Assembly (NCBI GenBank): GCA_031275145.1
Contig: JAISPE010000118.1
Coordinates: forward strand, 1 to 5,144
DNA length: 5,144 nt
Direction of reading: 5' to 3'
Origin: Prevotellaceae bacterium
Lineage (GTDB): Bacteria > Bacteroidota > Bacteroidia > Bacteroidales > UBA932
Shown here: positions 1 to 5,144 of the stretch, piece after piece
Layout of the letters: each line of letters starts with the position of its first letter
How positions within the stretch are numbered: position 1 is the first letter of the stretch
The notes under the pieces: model-generated
Seen by the model: the letters and a program-made list of their open reading frames with translations, nothing else
What the model was told of the DNA's origin: nothing
Database searches by the model: none
Position numbers and translations under genes: made by a program

Positions 1-319
1 TTTCGGCGATAAACCGTTTTCCTTCATCGGTAATGTTGATGACATTTCTTCGTCTGTCGTTTACCGCAGTTACCCGCTGCACCAGACCTTTCTGTTCCAG
101 ATTGTCGATGTGTCGCAATACGGCCGATTTGTCTTTCCTGACAATTTCGGCAATGTCCTGCTGGATCAGGTCTTCCTTATAATAAACCGCCAGCAGTATG
201 CCTATTGCTTCTATCGGCACATCAACGCTCATACCGGCAGCAAAACGCCTGAAAACAAGCTGAATTTCCTTAGCGGTGAACGCAAGATTGAATAATGTAT
301 TGTCCATGTTTTTATCCAT
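1..319 (-). CDS. MarR-family transcriptional regulator, N-terminal part (C-terminus beyond window edge)
   Basis: Reading leftwards from position 319, an open frame of 106 codons runs off the window start. It encodes a winged-helix DNA-binding region of the MarR type. An N-terminal helical segment (about residues 8-30) is followed by a helix-turn-helix, with QQDIAEIV at about 53-60 and recognition helix KDKSAVLRHIDNLEQKGLV at 62-80. The wing carries the basic NDRRRN turn (87-92) and ends in NITDEGKRFI (95-104), as in the family. Such proteins are usually dimeric repressors of nearby genes, often responding to small phenolic or oxidising ligands; nothing here reveals the ligand. The start could be the ATG at 319 or the in-frame ATG at 307. 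The promoter predicts transcription starting near 325, which leaves almost no leader for 319 and about 18 bases for 307, so 307 is plausible. The C-terminal dimerisation helices lie outside the window. Confidence 0.88.
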   Translation of the reverse strand, partial: MDKNMDNTLFNLAFTAKEIQLVFRRFAAGMSVDVPIEAIGILLAVYYKEDLIQQDIAEIVRKDKSAVLRHIDNLEQKGLVQRVTAVNDRRRNVINITDEGKRFIAE

Positions 320-330
320 AATTTTTGGCG

Positions 331-362
331 CAAAGATAAAACAAACAGTTGACATGCGCAAT
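331..362 (-). promoter_or_regulatory. Bacteroidota-type promoter for the MarR gene
   Basis: On the minus strand TATCTTTG (331-338) matches the -7 consensus TAnnTTTG. ATTG (359-362) lies 20 bases upstream in the place of the -33 element. The predicted transcript start is near 325, just ahead of the MarR start codons. No clear palindromic operator for self-repression was found around it. Confidence 0.6.
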
Positions 363-364
363 TA

Positions 365-387
365 TTTTGTGATTAATTTTTTTACCG
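365..387 (+). repeat. Direct repeat, left copy
   Basis: The segment begins TTTTGTGATTA and ends in a T run plus ACCG. It matches 1988-2008 over its whole length except for two single-base length differences, an extra A and an extra T. The pair brackets the DUF1016 remnant and the ATPase gene. This copy sits directly upstream of the MarR promoter. It could be a target-site duplication, an attachment-like site or a trace of recombination; the sequence alone does not tell which. Confidence 0.6.
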
Positions 388-392
388 GTAGA

Positions 393-428
393 GTAGGGCG
401 GGGAGACTTTACATGAGGTCTCCCCTAC
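393..428. repeat. GC-rich inverted repeat (hairpin) at the broken end of the DUF1016 remnant
   Basis: GGGGAGAC (400-407) pairs perfectly with GTCTCCCC (418-425) around a 10-base loop. With a bulge, GTAG (393-396) can also pair with CTAC (425-428). Alternatively GCGGGG (398-403) can pair with CCCCGC (428-433). It stands out from the AT-rich surroundings. It is not followed by a T run on either strand, so it does not look like an ordinary intrinsic terminator. It starts exactly where similarity to DUF1016 proteins stops. Confidence 0.6.
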
Positions 429-648
429 CCCGCGGTATTTGTGCCACATGATGTGGCACAAATGGATATTTGGCAGAATAAAACTTGTACCACTGTAAAA
501 CAGCATAAACATTCCGGCGCGAAAAACCTTTGATTTCAAGAAATTCATGCTTTAATTCGGTAGCAGTCCGGTCAATAAACCCGCTGTCCCAACCCGATTT
601 TTCCTGTTTTTCGGCAGAACATGCATATTTTGACAATCCGTCAAACAT
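409..648 (-). pseudogene. DUF1016 (YhcG-type nuclease) N-terminal domain remnant
   Basis: A 79-codon frame contains a clear piece of the DUF1016 N-terminal helical domain. EKQEKSGWDSGFIDRTA (residues 13-29) is followed by LKHEFLEIKGFSRRN (32-46), VLQWYKFYS (50-58) and FVPHHVAQIP (63-72). Intact relatives are usually 300 or more residues, continue after this point with a WGH-type motif, and end in a PD-(D/E)xK nuclease domain. Here the motif is replaced by RGRGDLM and a stop codon inside a GC-rich hairpin. At the other end similarity begins abruptly at EKQEKSGW, without the usual preceding YW-x-IG helix. Recognisable similarity therefore spans only about 433-612. I see a fragment broken at both ends rather than a working small gene, and no promoter upstream of it. 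Family assignment is from memory of the family's conserved segments. Confidence 0.75.
437..463. repeat. 27-base near-perfect palindrome
   Basis: ATTTGTGCCACAT (437-449) is the exact reverse complement of 451-463, with a single central G at 450. It lies inside the DUF1016 remnant and coincides with the codons for FVPHHVAQ, a conserved stretch of the family. Part of the symmetry may therefore come from coding sequence. With a one-base centre it resembles a protein-binding palindrome or cruciform more than a stem-loop. No T run follows on either strand. Confidence 0.7.
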
Positions 649-672
649 TCGTCTGTCGATTTGTAAAGTGTA

Positions 673-713
673 TTTGAAATAATTCGTAAAATGGAAATAT
701 CTTTGTACCTTTG
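673..713 (+). promoter_or_regulatory. Tandem or overlapping Bacteroidota promoters for the ATPase gene
   Basis: Two -7 elements abut each other: TATCTTTG (698-705) and TACCTTTG (706-713). TTTG at 673-676 lies 21 bases before the first, and TTCG at 683-686 lies 19 bases before the second; both spacings are acceptable. Transcription would start near 712 and/or 720. The downstream start leaves only a few bases before the ATG at 725 but about 14 before the ATG at 734. Confidence 0.6.
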
Positions 714-724
714 CAGACGAAAAA

Positions 725-1987
725 ATGGAAGATATGAGCTACTATCCAAGAATAGTTGAGGCGGAAATCGGGCGAAAATTAAATGCTTCGGGTGCATTGC
801 TGATAAAAGGCCCTAAATCGTGCGGCAAAACAGAAACGGCAAAACGGTTTGTCAAAAGCATTTTACAGGTTGACAGAGACGAACAGGTTCCTGTAGTAAT
901 GAACATTGATCCGAAAATTTTACTGTCGGGAGAAACGCCCCGGCTGCTTGACGAATGGCAGGAACAGCCGAAACTGTGGAATTATGTACGTCACGAAGTG
1001 GATGACAGAAAGCAGAAAGGACAGTTTATTCTTACCGGTTCGGCAAATCCTGATGAAGACGTGAAGTTACATAGCGGCGCCGGACGTTTTACCGTCGTGG
1101 AGATGCAAACAATGTCGTGGCAGGAAATGGGTTACTCATCCGGTTTGGTCAGCCTTGCACAACTGTTGAGAGGGGAAAATATTTCTTTTCTCAACGTTGA
1201 GCTTTCACTTGAATCGGTCATCGAAAGAATGATTAAGGGCGGCTGGCCCGCGCTGCTGGACGTATCGCTCGAAGATGCCGTTCTGTTGAACAGGGGTTAT
1301 GTGGATTTGCTGGCAGACATAGATATGAGCCGTGTTTCCAATGTTAAAAGAGACCCACGGAAAGTGCGTACTCTGCTTCGTTCAATTGCCCGGAATATTG
1401 CCACCATGGTTGATAACACCACACTGGAAAAAGATATTAAGGCAGTTGAAGATGTTGATTTATCGCGTCCAACGATAATTGATTATTTGGATACACTGTC
1501 AAAATTAATGATTTTTGAAGAACAGCCGGCATTTAACATGCATATACGGTCGGCAAATTCGCTGCGAAAATCGCCGAAAAGACATTTTTGCGACGTATCG
1601 CTTGCCGTCGCCGCATTGAAACTGAATAGGGAAGCGCTGTTGAAAGACCTGAAATATTGCGGATTTTTATTTGAATCGCTCGCATATCACGACTTAAAAA
1701 TGTACGCAGTAGCCAATGACGCCGAAGTTTCCCATTATCGCGATTCTACCGGCTTGGAAATAGATGCTGTTGTTCGGCAAAGCGGCGGCGCCTGGGCTGC
1801 TTTCGAAGTAAAGCTCGGCGTTGGAATGCACGATGAAGCGGCCAAAAATCTGTTGAAATTAAACGATGTAATTGACACAGCAAAATTTTCAAAACCGGCT
1901 TCTTTAAATATCATCACCGGCGCAGGAATGAGCTACACCCGCCCGGACGGAGTAAATGTAGTATCAATCGGCGCGCTCGGCAAATAG
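725..1987 (+). CDS. AAA_14 / DUF4143-type ATPase
   Basis: This 420-residue protein belongs to a widespread, poorly characterised family pairing a P-loop ATPase with a C-terminal DUF4143 region; intact length is normal. Visible features are a Walker A motif GPKSCGKT (29-36), a Walker B-like RLLDEWQ (73-79), the family signature FILTGSAN with its sensor polar residues (101-108), and a winged-helix-like segment SRPTIIDYLDTL (247-258). The conserved block RKSPKRHFCDVSLA (281-294) follows. The C-terminus has the pattern of a PD-(D/E)xK nuclease-like fold: FES with Glu317, Asp347 in LEIDAVV, and EVK (361-363). Whether this part cuts nucleic acid is unproven in the family. There is no signal peptide or membrane segment, so it should be cytoplasmic. 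It stands alone on the plus strand, with its own promoter, between genes read the other way. The ATG at 734 (MSYYPRIVE) is an alternative start. No convincing terminator hairpin follows the stop. Confidence 0.93.
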   Translation: MEDMSYYPRIVEAEIGRKLNASGALLIKGPKSCGKTETAKRFVKSILQVDRDEQVPVVMNIDPKILLSGETPRLLDEWQEQPKLWNYVRHEVDDRKQKGQFILTGSANPDEDVKLHSGAGRFTVVEMQTMSWQEMGYSSGLVSLAQLLRGENISFLNVELSLESVIERMIKGGWPALLDVSLEDAVLLNRGYVDLLADIDMSRVSNVKRDPRKVRTLLRSIARNIATMVDNTTLEKDIKAVEDVDLSRPTIIDYLDTLSKLMIFEEQPAFNMHIRSANSLRKSPKRHFCDVSLAVAALKLNREALLKDLKYCGFLFESLAYHDLKMYAVANDAEVSHYRDSTGLEIDAVVRQSGGAWAAFEVKLGVGMHDEAAKNLLKLNDVIDTAKFSKPASLNIITGAGMSYTRPDGVNVVSIGALGK

Positions 1988-2008
1988 TTTTGTGATTATT
2001 TTTTACCG
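1988..2008 (+). repeat. Direct repeat, right copy
   Basis: It begins at the base after the ATPase stop codon and runs TTTTGTGATTA, a T run, then ACCG. It repeats 365-387 in the same orientation with two single-base length differences. It occupies most of the 44-base gap between the convergent ATPase and glutaminyl cyclase genes. The T run follows no clear hairpin, so it is not read as a terminator. Confidence 0.6.
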
Positions 2009-2031
2009 CAAAGACGATATATTTCCCTGTT

Positions 2032-3180
2032 TCAGTTTTCGATTTTCAGTTCAAACAGTTTCGGCCAGTTTTTACCGGTAACGAATATTCTGTTTTTTTC
2101 CTTATCAAAGGCGATTCCGTTAAGAACATCCGTATCGTGTTTTCTATGCTCTTTTCCCAGAATGTTTCCAAGGTCGATTTTGCCGGTTACCTCGCCCGTT
2201 TCGGGGTTGATAATCACGATATAATCTTTGGTATAGACATTTGCCCATATTTTGCCGTTGATATATTCCAGCTCATTGATATACTGTTCGGCGCCACGGT
2301 CGGTATAAACCTCAATTTGTCCTGTCACGTTCATATTGTCGGGATTGAGTTTATAGATATTTGCAGTACCGTCGCTCATCCACAGATTAACCCCGTCGCC
2401 GGTAATCCCCCAGCCTTCCGTATTATAGCTGAACTTGCCCGTTTGAGTAAAATCGTGATAATCATAAATAAATCCCTCGCGGTTTTCCCATGTCAGCTGA
2501 TAGATTTTCCCGTTATGCAAACATATTCCTTCGCCGAAATATTTGCTGTCTAAAGAATGTTTCTGTAAAACTTTTCCGGTTTCAAGTTCCACCTTTCTAA
2601 GCGAAGAATATCCCTTCTGTCCCGTTCCTTCGTACAGAAATCCCCCGTTAAAGAAAAGTCCCTGAGTGTATGCATTCTCATCATGGGGAAATTCATTTAC
2701 AACTTTATATTTATACAGTTCCGGCGCTGATGCGGGAACGATTTTCAGATTAAACAGGATGGTTTCCATTACATTATTTGCCGAATAAACCAGCAGGGAC
2801 ATTCGCCTGAGACCCGTCTTCATCGAAGAAAGAGAGACATCGCGAGGCAGAGAACGGTATGTCGCATGATATTTACCGTCAATGTTAAGGATACACGAAT
2901 CCATTTTTACAGAATCGGTAAGGTTTTTAACATCTATCGTGAGGATGTCTCCTCCGTTTCCGGATTTCAGAGTAGCCCCGTTTTTAGGACTTGCAAGTGC
3001 GAATAATTTTTTTTCGACGGTTTTGTCTTTACGGATACGGGAGTCGGTACTGTTTTTGCACGATATACACGAAACAAAAGATACGGAGAGCATTATCATA
3101 AACAAAACACAGCGGGTTCTTTCCCGTTTCCACAAAAGAAAAGACCCTGTTTTCCGTAATATGAATCTTATCCGTAACAT
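2032..3180 (-). CDS. Glutaminyl-peptide cyclotransferase, type I (beta-propeller), predicted lipoprotein
   Basis: The enzyme cyclises N-terminal glutamine of proteins to pyroglutamate. From about residue 158 to the end it follows the Glu_cyclase_2 (plant/papaya-type) family. The motifs in order are AYTQGLFF, FLYEGTGQKGYSSLRKVEL, YFGEGICL, YQLTWE, EGWGITGDGVNLWMSDGT, INELEYINGKIWANVY, INPETGEVTGKIDL, and LNGIAFDKEKNRIFVTGKNWPKLFEL. An additional Ig-like-looking domain (about 65-150) precedes the propeller. The N-terminus has a basic stretch, a hydrophobic run and FVSCISC (Cys38 and Cys41), which suggests a lipoprotein attached to the periplasmic face of a membrane. The start is uncertain. The frame opens at a TTG at 3231, but that lies inside the terminator of the preceding gene. 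The ATG at 3180 is the first usable start, although it gives a long n-region. The TTG at 3135 would give a more typical lipoprotein signal (WKRERTR then the hydrophobic run). No convincing promoter was found, so read-through from the ompH genes is possible. Confidence 0.92.
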   Translation of the reverse strand: MLRIRFILRKTGSFLLWKRERTRCVLFMIMLSVSFVSCISCKNSTDSRIRKDKTVEKKLFALASPKNGATLKSGNGGDILTIDVKNLTDSVKMDSCILNIDGKYHATYRSLPRDVSLSSMKTGLRRMSLLVYSANNVMETILFNLKIVPASAPELYKYKVVNEFPHDENAYTQGLFFNGGFLYEGTGQKGYSSLRKVELETGKVLQKHSLDSKYFGEGICLHNGKIYQLTWENREGFIYDYHDFTQTGKFSYNTEGWGITGDGVNLWMSDGTANIYKLNPDNMNVTGQIEVYTDRGAEQYINELEYINGKIWANVYTKDYIVIINPETGEVTGKIDLGNILGKEHRKHDTDVLNGIAFDKEKNRIFVTGKNWPKLFELKIEN

Positions 3181-3195
3181 GAATATTGCCGTTTC

Positions 3196-3228
3196 AAAAA
3201 AAAGGCTATTCCGACAAAAAGAATAGCC
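3196..3228 (-). terminator. Strong intrinsic terminator after the bamA–ompH–ompH operon
   Basis: GGCTATTC and GAATAGCC (3221-3228 and 3204-3211) form a perfect 8-base-pair stem around a 9-base loop. Read on the minus strand, eight T residues follow immediately (3203-3196). It starts 22 bases after the stop codon of the second ompH gene and ends just upstream of the ATG at 3180, separating the operon from the cyclase gene. It lacks a T run on the plus-strand side, so it acts in one direction. Confidence 0.88.
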
Positions 3229-3250
3229 CAAAAATTTTCAATTATGAACA

Positions 3251-3769
3251 CTATTTACTAATTCCTAATTCTTTCTTCACCAAAGCGCCGATATCGGTAC
3301 TTTGGGTTTCGTTCACATATATCGGACTTCCGATGCTTATATCGAAGACGTATGTAAAACCGTTTGATTTGCCAACTTTGTCTACCGCATCCTTCAATTT
3401 TTTCTGGACAGGCTCAACAAGTTTTTGCTGCTCCTGTTGCAGTCTTGCCTGTGCATTCTGTTCCTGTGTCTGAATACGTTTGTTCAACTCTAAAAGCTCG
3501 GCCTGCTTGGATTCTATGACTACCTGAGACCATGTTTTCTGATTTTCCTCGTATTCCTTATATTTTTTATCGACTTCGGCTCTCGACTCGTCAAGAATTG
3601 CCTGCAATTCTCTGCCGGTTTTTTCCAGTTTAACTTTGACAGAATCCAGGTCTGGCATAAGCGCCCATATTTCAGCCGTATTCACATGAGCGAATTTAAA
3701 AGTCTGAGCATTTGCCCGGAATGAAACGCAGGCTGCTGCTATGCATAAAAAGAATAATAACTTTCTCAT
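3251..3769 (-). CDS. OmpH/Skp-family periplasmic chaperone (downstream copy)
   Basis: This 172-residue protein is of the Skp (OmpH) type, which holds unfolded outer-membrane proteins in the periplasm on their way to the BamA machine. A signal peptide MRKLLFFLCIAAACVSFRANA (1-21) ends in an ANA|Q site, giving a mature protein that begins with Gln. FAHVNTAEIWALMPD (26-40) is the conserved first strand region. Residues about 42-125 are rich in E, K and Q and read as a long coiled coil, the tentacle of Skp. VEPVQKKLKDAVDKVGKSNGFTYVFD is the conserved return segment, followed by a short C-terminal tail. It lies 69 bases downstream of the other ompH gene and is distinctly different from it, with shared motifs but low overall identity by eye. 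It is the last gene before the terminator. The gap before it contains a likely extra promoter. Confidence 0.93.
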   Translation of the reverse strand: MRKLLFFLCIAAACVSFRANAQTFKFAHVNTAEIWALMPDLDSVKVKLEKTGRELQAILDESRAEVDKKYKEYEENQKTWSQVVIESKQAELLELNKRIQTQEQNAQARLQQEQQKLVEPVQKKLKDAVDKVGKSNGFTYVFDISIGSPIYVNETQSTDIGALVKKELGISK

Positions 3770-3807
3770 AAATCTTTAATTATAATATTTTAATAATTTT
3801 AACGCCG

Positions 3808-3838
3808 CAAATATAATACATATTATTATAATACGAAA
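3808..3838 (-). promoter_or_regulatory. Probable internal promoter ahead of the downstream ompH gene
   Basis: On the minus strand TATATTTG (3808-3815) matches the Bacteroidota -7 consensus. TTTC (3835-3838) lies 19 bases upstream, one base away from the -33 consensus, and directly after the stop codon of the upstream ompH gene. It would give an AT-rich leader of about 30 bases. The region is AT-rich, so a chance match remains possible. Confidence 0.45.
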
Positions 3839-4351
3839 TTATTTGAATCCCATTTTTTCTAAAACCTTGTCGCTGAGATCGTATCTCGGGTTATTATATA
3901 TTACTCCCGGGTTGTTTGCTATGTCAAATATTATCGCATAACTGTCTTCTGTCGATATTTCTTTGATCGCATTATAAACTTTGTCCTGAACAGGTTTGAG
4001 CAATTCTTCCCTTTTCTTTGCCAGAGTTCCTTCCGGTGAAAAATGAGACGACTGAAATTCCTTCGCTTCCTTTTCCTTAGTTATAATTTCAGTCTCACGT
4101 TTTTGTCGCATTTCCTCAGTCAGAAGCACTTTTTCCGACTGATATTTGTCATAAAGTTCCTTAACGACTTTATATCTCGCTTCAACTTCTGTCTGATACT
4201 GTTTCGACAGTTTTTCCAGCTGTTCCTGTGCGGAATTATAGGCCGGTATTTTTTTCAAAATATAGTCCGAATCTATATAACCGAACTTCTGAGCCTGCAT
4301 GGCAAAAGCCGAAAGCGCCAGCACTGTAAAAATCATACTTATTTTTCTCAT
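3839..4351 (-). CDS. OmpH/Skp-family periplasmic chaperone (upstream copy)
   Basis: From the ATG at 4351 this is a 170-residue Skp-like protein. The signal peptide MRKISMIFTVLALSAFAMQA (1-20) is followed by Gln, and the mature protein opens with KFGYIDSDYILKKIPAY, the typical first strand and helix of the family. A charged coiled-coil region spans about 40-110. The conserved FSPEGTLAKKREELLKPVQDKVYNAIKEI and YAIIFDIA segments follow. The C-terminal IYNNPRYDLSDKVLEKMGFK, with its NP-x-YD motif, is characteristic of the Bacteroidota bamA-linked OmpH. An earlier in-frame ATG at 4384 adds MMFNFCNKIKV, which spoils the signal peptide; AAAGG before 4351 also favours the shorter form. It lies 41 bases after bamA and is presumably co-transcribed with it. 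Confidence 0.94.
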   Translation of the reverse strand: MRKISMIFTVLALSAFAMQAQKFGYIDSDYILKKIPAYNSAQEQLEKLSKQYQTEVEARYKVVKELYDKYQSEKVLLTEEMRQKRETEIITKEKEAKEFQSSHFSPEGTLAKKREELLKPVQDKVYNAIKEISTEDSYAIIFDIANNPGVIYNNPRYDLSDKVLEKMGFK

Positions 4352-4392
4352 AACCTTTATTTTATTACAAAAATTAAACATCATATATATTA

Positions 4393-5144
4393 TTAAAAAG
4401 AATGTCCCATAACAAAATGTAACTGGCTTCGTTTCATGTCTTTTCCCGGAATTTTATCAAGTCCGTATCCCCAGTCCAGTCCCAGAGTACCCACGATATT
4501 AAGGTGTACCCTGACGCCAACTCCCGCCGAACGTTTAATATCAAACGGGTTGAATTTGTCGATTGATTCCCAGCAGTTTCCTCCTTCAAGGAAAGTTAGC
4601 AGGAAGATGTATGAAGCCGGTTGCTGTATCACCGGATATCTCAGTTCCACAGTATATTTGTTATACACATTTCCATTGTAGGCGTTACGGGACGAAATAT
4701 AGGGCGTTAAAGAATTGTCCTCGTAACCTCTCAGGGCGATAATGTCCTGTCCGTACATCACATATCCCGACATGCCGCTGCCGCCTACGACGAAGCCTTC
4801 AAACGGAGAATATCCCCATTTTTTGTTGTAATATCCCAGATAGCCAAAATTCGCTCTTGTCATCAGCACAAGTTTACTGTCGCTTGTGACAGGAGTAAAA
4901 AACGTGCCCTCAACATGCCATTTATGATATTCTATCCATTTATATTTTTCAGTATCTTTCATTTCCTTATAATTCCTGTCGGCAAACAGAGAATAGGGAG
5001 GCGTAAACTGCACTCCTACGGAAAAATTAGAGCCGGCGGTTGGATATATCGTATGGTTTGTCGAATTACGCCCGAAAGCTACGTTCAGGCTGAAATTGTT
5101 TGAATTACCGTTGGAAAACAAAAATCCTCCCGTCCAGTTTCTTA
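4393..5144 (-). CDS. bamA: BamA outer-membrane assembly factor, C-terminal barrel (N-terminus beyond window edge)
   Basis: An open frame enters from the right edge (first full codon at 5142) and ends at 4393, giving 249 residues of the C-terminal Omp85/BamA barrel. BamA inserts beta-barrel proteins into the outer membrane. Alternating aromatic beta-strands are visible throughout. The diagnostic LRGY motif (codons at 4723-4734), the conserved R-G-Y/F of barrel loop 6, is present. So are late-strand features FLEGGNCW, SAGVGVRVHLN and TLGLDWGYGLDK. The protein ends in a terminal phenylalanine (HFVMGHSF), the usual sorting signal of outer-membrane barrels. The POTRA domains lie outside the window. 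Two ompH genes follow on the same strand, the standard Bacteroidota arrangement, which favours BamA over a TamA-like paralogue. The codon at 5121 (TTG) is not a start, because the frame continues upstream. Confidence 0.93.
   Translation of the reverse strand, partial: RNWTGGFLFSNGNSNNFSLNVAFGRNSTNHTIYPTAGSNFSVGVQFTPPYSLFADRNYKEMKDTEKYKWIEYHKWHVEGTFFTPVTSDSKLVLMTRANFGYLGYYNKKWGYSPFEGFVVGGSGMSGYVMYGQDIIALRGYEDNSLTPYISSRNAYNGNVYNKYTVELRYPVIQQPASYIFLLTFLEGGNCWESIDKFNPFDIKRSAGVGVRVHLNIVGTLGLDWGYGLDKIPGKDMKRSQLHFVMGHSF

Noticed and set aside
110..295. Plus-strand open frame of 61 codons
   Set aside because: It is antisense to the MarR winged-helix coding region, which has clear family motifs; no promoter or recognisable product.
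339..362. Possible MarR operator (TTG, seven bases, CAA) upstream of the MarR gene
   Set aside because: Only the outer three bases are symmetric; too weak to call without binding data or related sites.
312..548. Minus-strand frame of 78 codons overlapping the DUF1016 remnant
   Set aside because: Out of frame with the recognisable DUF1016 segment and running into the MarR promoter; no family resemblance.
1988..2031. Possible terminator after the ATPase gene
   Set aside because: A T run is present but no inverted repeat precedes it; the T run belongs to the direct repeat.
2137..2553. Plus-strand open frame of 138 codons
   Set aside because: Antisense shadow of the glutaminyl cyclase propeller, which carries all the family motifs on the other strand.
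2882..3473. Two plus-strand frames (2882-3226 and 3186-3473)
   Set aside because: Antisense shadows of the cyclase N-terminus and the downstream ompH gene; they also cross the minus-strand terminator.
4043..4396. Plus-strand frame of 117 codons rich in Phe and Leu, resembling a membrane protein
   Set aside because: Antisense of the Lys/Glu-rich coiled coil of OmpH, where the complements of AAA and GAA codons read as Phe; the hydrophobicity is an artefact.

Overview
The window looks like a chromosomal piece of a member of the Bacteroidota, probably Bacteroidales. It has promoters of the Bacteroidota type (TTTG, about 20 bases, then TAnnTTTG), the bamA–ompH–ompH gene order, signal peptides cleaved just before glutamine, and a lipoprotein glutaminyl cyclase. 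I cannot name the genus.

Left edge (1-319, minus strand): the N-terminal part of a MarR-family winged-helix regulator, cut by the window edge. A good promoter lies directly upstream. Next (about 365-2008) is an accessory-looking block. It holds a broken remnant of a DUF1016 (YhcG-type) nuclease gene on the minus strand, two conspicuous inverted repeats at the remnant's broken end, and an intact plus-strand AAA_14/DUF4143 ATPase gene with its own promoter. Near-identical 21-23 base direct repeats flank the block, one beside the MarR promoter and one immediately after the ATPase stop codon. This suggests a 1.6-kb module that was inserted or exchanged between core genes.

Right part (2032-5144, minus strand, so read from right to left): the C-terminal barrel of BamA, cut by the window edge, then two different OmpH/Skp-like periplasmic chaperones, then a strong intrinsic terminator, then a type I (beta-propeller) glutaminyl-peptide cyclotransferase lipoprotein. 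BamA and Skp-like chaperones work together in outer-membrane protein assembly. The second ompH also seems to have its own promoter. Both chaperones are predicted to start with Gln after signal-peptide removal, which makes them natural substrates for the cyclase next door.

I found no tRNA, rRNA, CRISPR array or complete insertion sequence. The only stretch above 300 bases without an intact gene is 320-724; it holds two promoters, one copy of the direct repeat, the hairpins and the DUF1016 remnant.
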